In this document: positions 22,707 to 32,537 of the stretch, in pieces
Numbering within the stretch: the first letter of the stretch is position 1
Layout of the letters: every line of letters starts with the position of its first letter
Source of the DNA: Calamus simplicifolius
Lineage: Eukaryota; Streptophyta; Magnoliopsida; Arecales; Arecaceae
Assembly: GCA_900491605.1 (NCBI GenBank)
Contig: UESW01000068.1
Span: 1 to 64,000, forward strand
Length of the DNA: 64,000 nt
Reading direction: 5' to 3'
Notes under the pieces: generated by a model
The model's input: only the letters and a program-made list of their open reading frames with translations
Database searches by the model: none
What the model was told of the DNA's origin: nothing
Made by a program: the position numbers and the translations under genes

Positions 22707-24890
22707 AATAGCGATCGGTGCCGATCTCGGACGGATTGCAACTGTCCGAGATAGGTCGTGGCCGATCGTCTATTAGGGCTTGGATCGATCGCAACCGTCG
22801 GATCTTTGCCGATCGGACCGATTGCCGCGGTCCACGATCGGTCGTCGCCAATCGGGATCAGGGCTTGGATCGATCGCAATCGTCGGATCGTCGCCGATCT
22901 CGGACGGATTGCAACGGTCCGAGATAGGTTGTGGCCGATCGGGATCACGGCTTGGATCGATCGCAACCGTCGGATCATCGCCGATCTCGGACGGATTGCA
23001 ACTGTCCGAGATAGGTCGTGGCCGATCGGGATCAGGGCTTGGATCGATCGCAACCGTCGGATCTTTGCCGATCGGACCGATTGCCGCGGTCCGCGATCGG
23101 TCGTCGCCGATCGGGATCAGGGCTTGGATCGATCGCAACCGTTGGAATTTGCGCCGATCTCGGACGGATTGCAACGGTCCGAGATAGGTTGTGGCCGATC
23201 GGGATCACGGCTTAGATCGATCGCAACCGTCGGATCGTCGCCGATCTCGGATGGATTGCAACTGTCCGAGATAGGTTGTGGCCGATCGGGATCACGGCTT
23301 GGATCGATCGCAACCGTCGGATCTTTGCCGATCGGACCGATTGCCGCGGTCCGCGATCGGTCGTCGTCGATCGAGATCAGGGCTTGGATCGATCGCAACC
23401 GTCGGATCGTCGCCGATCTCGGACGGATTGCAACGGTCGAGATAGGTTGTGGCCGATCGGGATCACGGCTTGGATCGATCGCAACCGTCGGATCGTCGCC
23501 GATCTCGGACGGATTGCAACTGTCCGAGATAGGTTGTGGCCGATCGGGATCACGGCTTGGATCGATCGCAACCGTCGGATCTTTGCCGATCGGACCGATT
23601 GCCGCGGTCCGCGATCGGTCGTCGCCGATCGGGATCAGGGCTTGGATCGATCGCAACCGTCGGGTCGTCGCCGATCTCGGACGGATTGCAACTGTCTGAG
23701 ATAGGTCGTGGCCGATCGTTTATTAGGGCTTGGATCGATCGCAACCATCGGATCTTTGCCGATCGGACCGATTGCCGCGGTCCGCGATCGGTCGTCGCCG
23801 ATCGGGATCAGGGCTTGGATCAATCGCAACCGTCGGATCGTCGCCGATCTCGGACGGATTGCAACGGTCCGAGATAGGTTGTGGCCGATCGGGATCACGG
23901 CTTGGATCGATCGCAACCGTCGGATCGTCGCCGATCTCGGACGGATTGCAACTGTCCGAGATAGGTCGTGGCCGATCGTCTATTAGGGCTTGGATCGATC
24001 GCAACCGTCGGATCTTTGCCGATCGGACCGATTGCCACGGTCCGCGATCGGTCGTCGCCGATCGGGATCATGGCTTGGATCGATCGCAACCGTCGGATCG
24101 TCGCCGATCTCGGACGGATTGCAACGGTCCGAGATAGGTTGTGGCCGATCGGGATCACGGCTTGGATCGATCGCAACCGTCGGATCATCGCCGATCTCGG
24201 ACGGATTGCAACTGTCCGAGATAGGTCGTGGCCGATCGGGATCACGGCTTGGATCGATCGCAACCGTCGGATCTTTGCCGATCGGACCGATTGCCGCGGT
24301 CCGCGATCGGTCGTCGCCGATCGGGATCAGGGCTTGGATCGATCGCAACCGTCGGGTTATCGCCGATCTCGGACGGATTGCAACTGTCTGAGATAGGTCG
24401 TGGCCGATCGTTTATTAGGGCTTGGATCGATCGCAACCGTTGGATCTTTGCCGATCGGATCGATTGCCGCGGTCCGCGATCGGTCGTCGCCGATCGGGAT
24501 CAGGGCTTGGATCGATCGCAACCGTCGGATCGTCGCCGATCTCGGACGGATTGCAACGGTCCGAGATAGGTTGTGGCCGATCGGGATCACGGCTTGGATC
24601 GATCGCAACCGTCGGATCGTCGCCGATCTCGGACGGATTGCAACTATCCGAGATAGGTTGTGGCCGATCGGGATCACGGCTTGGATCGATCGCAACCGTC
24701 GGATCTTTGCCGATCGGACCGATTGCCGCGGTCCGCGATCGGTCATCGCCGATCGGGATCAGGGCTTGGATCGATCGCAACCCTCGGATCGTCGCCGATC
24801 TCGGACGGATTGCAACGGTCCGAGATAGGTCGTGGCCGATCGAGATCACGGCTTGGATCGATCGCAACCGTTGGATCGTCGCCGATCGTC
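22707..24890. repeat. Satellite-like array with higher-order structure inside the CACTA element
   Basis: Monomers of about 86-88 bp share GGCTTGGATCGATCGCAACC and CGATCTCGGACGGATTGCAA. A variant monomer with GGATCTTTGCCGATCGG occurs at 22,801, 23,060, 23,320, 23,578, 23,751, 24,011, 24,270, 24,442 and 24,702. The spacing is about 260 bp six times and about 172 bp twice, so the array is built of three-monomer units with two two-monomer units. It is GC-rich inside a very AT-rich element. Long open frames on both strands here come from the repeat itself. Confidence 0.92.
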
Positions 24891-25500
24891 GCAATGTTTT
24901 TTAAATAAATTTATGTAATTAAAAATTTTATAAAATAAATTGCGATGCCATTTATCGTCGTAATTATTAACATTAATTATAAATATAATCATTTATAAAT
25001 TTTAACAAATAGCTTGCGATGCCTTAGCGACACAGTTTAAAAAAATATAAACAAATATTGTGATAAAATATATGCGTCGCAATATTATTAGAATACATAT
25101 AGCTGATTAAAATATTAAAAAATAATTACGACGCAATTTGTCATCGCAATTATTATAATAAATTTAAATATTTTTCATTTAAAAATATTTAAAAAATAAT
25201 TGCGACGCACTGATTGCATCGCAATATATGTAATAACTTTTTATATTAATCAATTTAAATTATTAAAAAAATATTGCGACGCCTTAGCGATGCAATTATT
25301 AGAAAATAAAATTATTTTTCCGCCAGATGATGACGCCAATTTAGCGACGCTTTAGCGACGCATTTATTGGCGTCGCTATGTTTTCAGAAAAGTATTTTTT
25401 ACATTTATTAACGATGGATTAGCGACGCCCACGTGCGTCGCTAAGACAAAAAAAAAAAAAAAATTGCGACGGAATTTGCAACGCAATTTTGGCGTCGCTA
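24891..25500. repeat. Inner subterminal-type repeats of the CACTA element
   Basis: The AT-rich sequence with GCGACGC/GCGTCGC motifs resumes directly after the GC-rich array. The array therefore seems to lie within the subterminal repeat region and not at its edge. No gene is seen here. Confidence 0.75.
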
Positions 25501-25505
25501 ATTAC

Positions 25506-25515
25506 CTATATTTAA
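25506..25515 (+). promoter_or_regulatory. Candidate TATA box for the CACTA transposase gene
   Basis: CTATATTTAA lies at the end of the subterminal repeats and is followed by a pyrimidine-rich, then GC-rich stretch that looks like a 5' leader (25,520-25,660). A possible donor, CAACCAAG|GTTAG, follows near 25,660. The position suits a transposase promoter, but no transcript evidence can be read from the sequence. Confidence 0.35.
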
Positions 25516-25714
25516 GCGGCCGCTTTCTTCTTTCCTCCTTCCCGTCTGACCTAGCCGCCGCCGTGATAAAGCTCGAAACTCCGGCGATCTCCTCCGACTC
25601 CCAGCCCCCCCGAGGATCTCCTCCGACTCCGGCTACCCGGCCAAGGCGAATCTCAACCAAGGTTAGCCCCAAAAATTAAAAAAAAAAAATTTCTTTTTTT
25701 TTTATTTCCCTGCT

Positions 25715-26850
25715 GCCGTCTTCTCCGGCCACGGCACTGCCGTGGCCGGCAGTGGCCTGGCCACGGTGGCCAGGCCACTGTAATCAAAAAAAAAATTTTT
25801 TTTTTTTTTTTAACAGGGGGGGAGGGGAGGAAACCCCCCCCCCTTGTTTTTTCTTGTCCGGCCACGGCCGTGGCCGCCGCCGGACAAGGCGGCCACGGCC
25901 ACTGCCGTGGCCGCGGCCGGACAAGGCGGCCACGGCCGCTGCCGTGGCCGCAGTGGCCTGGCCACGGTGGCCAGGCCACTGTGACAAAAAAAAAAATATT
26001 TTCCTTAACAGGGGGGGAGGGGGGAAACCCCCCCCCCCCCCCCCCCCCCTTTCTTTTCTTGTCCGGCCACGGCCGCTGCCGTGGCCGGCAGTGGCCTGGC
26101 CACGGTGGCCAGGCCACTGTGACAAAAAAAAAAATCATTTCCTTAACAGGGGGGAGGGGGAAGACCCCCCCCCTTTCTTTTCTTGTCCGGCCACGGCCAC
26201 TGCCGTGGCCGGCAGTGGCCTGGCCACGGTGGCCAGGCCACTGTGACAAAAAAAAAAAAAAATTTCCTTAACAGGGGGGGGGGGGAAACCCCCCGCCCCC
26301 CCCCCCCCCTTTCTTTTCTTGTCCGGCCACGGCCGCTGCCGTGGCCGGCAGTGGCCTGGCCACGGTGGCCAGGCCACTGTGACAAAAAAAAAAAAATCAT
26401 TTCCTTAATAGGGGGGAGGGGGAAGAACCCCCCCTTTCTTTTCTTGTTCGGCCACGGCCACTGCCATGGCCGGCAGTGGCCTGGCCACGGTGGCCAGGCC
26501 ACTGTGACAAAAAAAATATATATTTTCCTTAACGGGGGGAGGGGGGAAACCCCCCCCCCCCCCTTTCTTTTCTTGTCTGGCCACGGCCGTGCCGTGGCCG
26601 GCAGTGGCCTGGCCACGGTGGCCAGGCCACTGTGACAAAAAAAAAAAAATCATTTTTAACAGGGGGGAGGGGGGAACCCCCCCCCCCCCCTTTCTTTCTT
26701 GTCCGGCCATTGGCCGGCAGTGGCCTGGCCACGGTGGCCAGGCCACTGTGACAAAAAAAAAAAAAATTTTCCTTAACAGGGGGGAGGGGGGAAACCCCCC
26801 GTCTGTGAGGGGGAACATTATTTCTTGTCCGGCCACGGCAAGAAGACAAT
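25715..26850. repeat. GC-rich tandem array with G-run/C-run hairpins in the CACTA element
   Basis: Eight units of roughly 115-140 bp (the first ones longer) each contain a GGCCACGGC...GCCGTGGCC arm, the segment GTGGCCTGGCCACGGTGGCC, an oligo-A run, and then GGGGGGAGGGGG-type and CCCCCCCC-type runs separated by only a few A's. Every unit thus has several short palindromes and a purine G-run facing a C-run, which could form strong hairpins or four-stranded DNA. Frames that look open here are by-products. Confidence 0.9.
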
Positions 26851-26852
26851 AG

Positions 26853-27780
26853 TATTTGTGCATTTATACTTATTTACATTTGTTATGTCTTGATCATTTA
26901 TATGCAAACTGAATGATGCATTACATTTTGAAATGCTAAATAAAATGTTCTGTTGTAATATTATTTAATTTCCAGCAACAAATTAGTAGTTTCAATGATT
27001 TACATTTTAGTATTCGCAAACATTTGTATTTGACACAATAATCTTAAAAAGTTAGTGATTACATGTATAATTCACAAGAAGTTAAGAATAACAAGCATAA
27101 GTTCGATTGTCTTCGGACTTCCATAATCACAGCACTTTAACCTTTAGACCCGTTTGAGAATTTGTAAGCCTTAGTCTTGCAAATTCTCAAATTATCCTGG
27201 TGGACAGTTTGGGAATATTTCTTGTGACATGTTAGTCTGCTAGTAATCATCGTGGGGTGAGATTTCGGATTGCATTTGCTCATACGTTCTCCTAGTGTGG
27301 CTTATATACCACACATTTAGGAGAACATATGGGGAAATGCTGCCGAAATTTCAATGTTACCGATCGATGATAATTAATAGCAGAATAATATATCACAAAA
27401 AATATTCTTGAATGGGATAGGGCCTTACCTTATAGACATGGAGTGAAGGTAGAATTATTTAAGACACTTGAATTCTTGTGAAGTCTAATGACTAAACGCA
27501 CCGCCTTGCGGCCCGACACAAACTCAAGCCCTCCCTTTAGCCATGAACCTGTGCATCGGTCCTTGCTAGCACGCCAAGGATCGTAGCCATGGCTCGCCCT
27601 TGCATGGTAGGGTCCTTAGTTGCCTAAAAAAAATTGGATACTTATAAATGATTTAATTGGTTGTTTTTAACCTTAGTTGTGACCAAGAAATAATTTAGTT
27701 ATATATTTAGTAATACTAATATAGTTTTATTTTTTGGTTTCATTTAATGATTTACCAGACTTTGTATAAGTCGGTCAAAA
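26853..27780 (+). other. AT-rich stretch before the CACTA transposase gene
   Basis: No coding region or repeat was recognised. If transcription starts near 25,520, this stretch and the preceding array would lie in the leader or in a first intron. Confidence 0.4.
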
Positions 27781-28332
27781 ATGAGCGCGACTCGCTCATG
27801 GATGTATGCAAGGATAAAAGATGGCTTGCTGAATCCAGATTTTCTGAATGGATTGGAAGAATTTATCGCATTTGCATGTAGCCAACCTGAATGGATGGAT
27901 GGGCCTAGGATTAGGTGCCCATGCAACTTCCACAGGTGTCAGAATAAAGCCTACAGAGATGTGGAAACTGTTAAGGTGCATTTGTGTAAGAAGGGTTTTG
28001 TTCCTGATTACTATGTTTGGTACTGTCATGGTGAACCAGAGGATATTCCAGCAGCTGTTATAGGCCATCAAGAGTCAATTCCCGTAGATGAACCATTTGT
28101 GAATTTAAACACATATGAACAAATGGTGATGAATGCATCGGGTAATGACTTCAATCAGAATACATTTATGGAAGAACCAAATCCAGAAGCACAACAATTT
28201 TACGATATGTTGCGTGCTGCAAATCAAGAATTGTATCCTGGGTGTGAGGGTCATTCCCAGTTCTCTACAGCTGCTCGAATGTTGAATATTAAGGCAGAGT
28301 TCTTCCGCGATCGGCGGCCGCACTGTACTTAG
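27781..28332 (+). pseudogene. CACTA TNPD-like transposase, N-terminal domain only
   Basis: The ATG at 27,781 opens 183 codons. Residues 5-90 match the transposase-associated domain found at the N terminus of plant CACTA transposases: RSWMYARIKDGLLNPDF, then RIRCPCNFHRC, then VKVHLCKKGFVPDYYVW. Residues 135-175 (FYDMLRAANQELYPGC, then FSTAARMLNIKAEF) match the start of the next region. The sequence then changes at about 28,300 to an unrelated frame and stops at 28,332. A full protein of this family would continue for several hundred residues through the Transposase_21/DDE part, which is absent, so this is a deletion derivative. Confidence 0.85.
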
Positions 28333-29600
28333 ACTTGATGCTCAGGGATGTAAGTATATACTAATTAAAAATATTTTATTTATGTTTTTAAGTCATTTAT
28401 TTATAAACTTGCATTTTTTTAATAGATTTATTGAGCAGCATCATGTCTCCAGCCACATCAGCGCCGTTTTTCAGAGGCGTGCAGATCCCAGTGGCTACGA
28501 TTGGCGCCACGTATCGCCAGCCACGAGGGAGTTTTATTTTTCTGAGTTTCAGGTAAACTTATTAAATATAATTTATCAGTGATATATAATTCTTTAAAGT
28601 TAATAAATTCAGAAACTAACTGTTTATTTTAATGCAGAAAAAGTTTACGTGGGATGCTGCCACCCATGATGCCATTAGGGCAGCATGGGAGGCTCTGACG
28701 CGACGCCGATACTCCGACATGCTTCATCGTTGGAGGTCATCGGGTCAGCGTCCTGCGCACGTGCCAGAGGGTATTTGGCACGAGTGGCAGCAGGCCTGGG
28801 AGTCCGATGGCTGGCGCAGGAGGTCCGCATCAGCCAGCACGAACCGCCGATCTGAGAAGGGCGGTCCTGGCACGGGTCTCTCCCGTCATACTTCGGGCTC
28901 TATTTCGATTCAGGAGCACAGAGGGCGTATGGTAAGAAAACATAAATATTTTAATTACTATTTTAGTTATTTACAAATATTTATATTAATATCATTTTTT
29001 TTATTGTTATAGACTGACCAGGAGGGCGGAGATCCTGGTGAGTTCCGTCTATTCAGGGCGACACACACCAGGAGGGACGGCTCCTGGGTCGACACGCCAT
29101 CACGGGAGGTTGCGGTAAGAAATTAGATTTATGTAGTATCTGTTTAATTTCTAAAATTTTATTTCGAGAAATTTATTAACTCATTTATTGTTGATTTCAT
29201 AATTTCAAGACACGAGTCGAGGAGCTTCGCTCCCAGGCATCGCAGGTCGACTCTACTGATGGGGAGACGCCCGTCGAAACTCTCAGCAGAGGAGAGTCGA
29301 CGTGTGTTTTTGGAGGCTGTTGGTGCCCAGCCACGAGACCGCAGGGTCTATGGTATGGGCACTAGAGCTTCTACATTTTTTCCCCATCAGGCCTCCAGCT
29401 CGCGAGTTACTGCTGATCTTCCTCCCGAGCGTTTACAGGAGCTTCGCAGATCTATTGCAGAGGAGGTTCGGCAGGAGGTCGAGCAGGATTTTGAGGATCG
29501 TATGCAAGGCCGGGATCAGGAGGTTGCAGACATGCGAGATGAGATGCATTATTTACGGGATATGGTTAGCCGCTTGTCGCAGAGTCTTCAGCCTCCATAG
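28311..29600 (+). pseudogene. CACTA Transposase_24-type (TNPA/TNP1-like) gene, spliced, damaged
   Basis: Exon pieces joined by GT-AG introns can be read. A possible first piece ends near 28,351 (RTVLRLDAQG). The others are 28,426-28,552 (HISAVFQRRADPSGYDWRHV), 28,637-28,930 (KKFTWDAATHDAIRAAWEAL, then HEWQQAWESDGWRRRSASAS and TSGSISIQEHRGRM), about 29,012-29,113 (FRLFRATHTRRDGSW) and about 29,210-29,600 (RRVFLEAVGAQPRDRRVYGMG, then a C-terminal coiled coil). This order matches the plant Transposase_24 family, thought to bind CACTA ends. The first junction is off by one base, and a one-base shift near 29,280 separates VDSTDGETPVETLS from the rest. Function is unlikely. Confidence 0.78.
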
Positions 29601-29754
29601 CCTCCACAGCCTCCACGTGATCGTTCAGATTCTTGATGTATTTTTTTTTCTTTTTTTATGTTGTAAAAACTTCAAAATTTTAATATATAAATTATTTTTT
29701 GAAATATATTATTGTTTGGATTGAGTAAAAATGTTTGTATCAATATTTAGATTT

Positions 29755-30376
29755 AGCGAAATTGAATACCCAATTTAGTGCGTCGTAATATTTAAAATAA
29801 TTTTTTTAAAAATATTAATTTTAAATATTGCGACGCAAATTATTGCGTTGCAATATTTAATAATAATTTTTTAAAAAAATTTATTTTAAATATTGCGATG
29901 CAATTTAGTGCATCGCAATATTTAATAATAATTTTTTTAAAAATATTAATTTTAAATATTGCGACGCAAATTATTGCGTCGCAATATTTAATAATAATTT
30001 TTAAAAAAATTTATTTTAAATATTGCGACGCAATTTAGTGCGTCGCAATATTTAATAATAATTTTTTAAAAAAATTTTATTTTAAATATTGCGACGTAAT
30101 TTAGTGCGTCGCAATATTTAATAATAATTTTTTTTCTAACTAAATTTATTTTTAAATTTAGCGACGCATTTGCATGCGTCGCAATATTGCGATGCAATGT
30201 GGCGTCGCAAGAGCATCGCAGAGAGTCGCAATATTGCGACGCAATTGCGACGAAAGGGTATTGCGACGGACAGTTGAGCGACGCCCTTGTTGCGTCGCAA
30301 TTGCATCGCAATATCATGTTTAGCGACGCAATTGCGACGCATTTGGGCGTCGCAATATTTAAAATCTCTTGTAGTG
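29755..30376. repeat. Right subterminal repeats of the CACTA element
   Basis: Near-identical units of about 60 bp, TAAATATTGCGACGCAA...TGCGTCGCAATATTTAATAA, repeat six or so times (29,760-30,125). Denser GCGACGC motifs follow up to the terminal CTTGTAGTG. The orientation mirrors that of the left end. Confidence 0.85.
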
Positions 30377-31059
30377 TATGTTATGAATACTTCTCTTCAT
30401 GATGTTGTTATTTTAGTCCTTTGACCTGATGACACTATGGATCCCTACATAGTGAATTTCATATTTTGATACGGCTCTTCATCATCTTTAACCAAATGAT
30501 CATAAGACTGTGATTGGATATGGAATAAACTACATTGAGGGATATGAATGTTCGTGAAGGAATTTGTCCCTCTCATTAATTTGAGAGAGATATTTTGGGC
30601 CCTCTTGAAGAGTGAGACTGAGAAAAGTACATGGTCATGCCCAAATGAATTGATAAAAGTTATCAGTAACATTTGGTTTATTCAGTCAAACTCTGGAATC
30701 AAGAAAACTTGTGATTAAACAATCTATGAGTGATGTGATTTATGCCTCATACTTAATCACTAAATATTGTGTGACAAAGGGACTAGATAATTGACATTTA
30801 CTAGGTAAAGTCGGATCGACGATCTTCACTCAATTTGGGTAGACATAATGTCTTGCTAGAGACCAATTATGTCTTATGGGCCGGAAAGGGTTTTAGTCCT
30901 ACTGCCAACATTGAGTGAACCTACAAGTTCGCACACAAGGAATGACACGTATGGGTTATGGGTTTAATTTATATAAACCCAGCAAAAATTATTTATATAT
31001 TTATTATTCTTAAGTATTTAAGATTAATAAATATAATAAATAATAATCTTCACTATTGT

Positions 31060-31375
31060 GTCTTTTAGGAATCCTAATCAGATTAGGAGTCCCATTAATG
31101 AAAAGACGTGTCTTTTAGGAATCGATTAGGAGTCTCATTAATGAGAAGATATGTATTTTAAGAATCCTAATTAGATTAGGAGTCACGAGAAGACGTGTCT
31201 TTTAGGAATCCTAATTAGATTAGGAATTTCATTAATGAGAAGATGTGTCTTTTAAGAATCCTAATTAGATTAAGAGTCCCATTAATGAGAAGATGTGTCT
31301 TTTAGGAATCATTAGGAGTCCCATTAATGAGAAGATATGTCTTTTAGGAATCCTAAGAGTCCTATTAATAAGAAT
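31060..31375. repeat. About 50-bp tandem repeats in the solo LTR (copy 1)
   Basis: The unit contains TGTCTTTTAGGAATCCTAAT, TAGATTAGGAGTCCC and ATTAATGAGAAGA and is repeated about six or seven times with partial units. The copy at 41,085-41,400 has a different arrangement of full and partial units, so the array changed after the duplication. Confidence 0.75.
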
Positions 31376-32499
31376 ATTCTTTACTTGGAATAGGATATTT
31401 TTCATTATAAATAGACATTGTTGCTCTCATCCAAAGAGATATGACGCTTGCCGTCAACATTGGATTTGCAGAGAAACTCTGCGCACCAAAATATATTAGA
31501 GCCTTTTAGTGAGATTATTCCTGAACTGATCTAGAAGAGTTCTAGAGAGTGCTAGCACACCGAGTCCCATTGTGAAGTGGTCATTCGTGTGGATACCATA
31601 GAGGGAGTTATGGTTTCACAGCGCCTAACGATCTGTCTCATAAATATATATATATACTCACATAAGGTACGATTCTTATTCCCTAATCAATTTAATTGAA
31701 ACACATGGATCCTTATGGGGATTTAGGTTATTTTTCCGCTGCATATCTTAAATATTAGACCCCTAAATTTCTAACACTTATATCTCGGTAGCCCAAGGTA
31801 TCTATACCTCGGCGTCACGAGCCATGATTATATCTCGGTGACTCGAGCCGCCTTTATGCCTCGAAAAACCAAATTGTCCTTTGCCTCGACTAGACCGAAG
31901 CACTCAAAATGCCTATGTAGAATCCGGCACGAGAGAGTCCCTATTCGCTGAAACAGAATAAGATTCCAAACAGAGAATCATACCCAGGAGTGGCCTATAG
32001 CCTACGCAATCGTGGAATCCCAAGGCATCAGCCAACTCTCCTAGCCGTCGATCCTCTAACTGACAAGATACAGATCCTACTGATCTCGTAACAAATTCGA
32101 TTCGAATCCATTTCAAATCATAACAACTTTTGGCCCCCACGATGCAGGGAATCAGGTGATCCTCTATAAATACCACAGGACTTCAACCTCTTATGTACGC
32201 ACGAATCACCATACCTTACAAAAACTTCTATATATTCACTTGGCTTTACGGAATCGATCACTCCATTAGAGCTCTGATTGAGAGCTTGGAGGAAGATTCT
32301 TATGTGAAAAGTCTTCTCCTTACATATGTCTGCTGTGAATTTTCACTGACTTGGGCATCGGAGGGTTCCCCGCAGAGGATAAGCCTAAGGAAATCCTTTG
32401 CGAGCGCAGACTGTCTTACAGGTTCCACTCCGGACGTCGAGATCAGAGTTCGGACCCGAAGCCGAAAGCGCACCTGAGTTAGAGAACGAATTTTCGTGG

Positions 32500-32501
<2 letters not shown>

Positions 32502-32537
<36 letters not shown>

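Larger units (their letters stand above)
21479..30376 (+). mobile_element. CACTA (En/Spm) DNA transposon, non-autonomous
   Basis: It starts CACTACAAGAAAA and ends with CTTGTAGTG, giving the terminal inverted repeat typical of CACTA elements. It is flanked by the 3-bp duplication TAT at 21,476-21,478 and 30,377-30,379. The homologous solo LTR in copy 2 shows the empty site with TAT once at 40,401-40,403. Subterminal regions at both ends are packed with GCGACGCAAT-type repeats in both orientations. The gene region holds only an N-terminal transposase piece and a Transposase_24-type gene. The DDE catalytic core of the transposase is missing. Confidence 0.94.
21101..31776 (+). mobile_element. Solo LTR of a third retrotransposon, interrupted by CACTA (copy 1)
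   Basis: It begins TGCTGGTGATG and ends TTTCTAACA, so it has TG...CA ends, and is flanked by CTTAT at 21,096-21,100 and 31,777-31,781. No internal region or second LTR is present. It therefore looks like the product of recombination between the two LTRs of one element. Its family is not certain; the termini resemble plant Copia LTRs. Without the CACTA insertion it is about 1.78 kb, against 1.65 kb in copy 2, which has a deletion near its right end. Confidence 0.88.
1..32501 (+). mobile_element. Tat-clade Ty3/Gypsy LTR retrotransposon, copy 1 (5' end cut by window)
   Basis: This is the base layer of the nest. In order it shows a 5' LTR remainder (1-910), a primer-binding site (917 on), gag and pol (11,567-16,442), tandem arrays (16,556-17,490), a 3' region with antisense frames, a polypurine tract (20,671-20,685) and a 3' LTR (20,686-32,501). 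It is interrupted by a Copia element (1,073-11,561) and, inside the 3' LTR, by a solo LTR that carries a CACTA element. The order reverse transcriptase, RNase H, second RNase H, integrase, together with a long 3' region, is the known layout of the Tat clade. Stops and frameshifts show that the element is dead. Confidence 0.9.
20686..32501 (+). repeat. 3' LTR of the Tat element, interrupted by a solo LTR with CACTA
   Basis: It starts TGTGATGAGG and ends GTGGCA. Without the inserted solo LTR and its duplicated CTTAT it would be about 1.1 kb. It carries roughly five 50-bp tandem units (20,835-21,095) before the insertion. It matches the 5' LTR remainder at 1-910 and the LTR of copy 2. A run of AT repeats follows its end. 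Confidence 0.88.

Noticed and set aside
22758..23699. Open frame of 313 codons and many overlapping long frames on both strands
   Set aside because: They lie within the 86-88 bp tandem array and encode only the repeat in all frames; the array lacks stops for compositional reasons.
25752..26852. Long Pro/Gly/Trp-rich open frames on both strands
   Set aside because: They are by-products of the GC-rich hairpin array; every unit repeats the same residues and no start or domain is supported.
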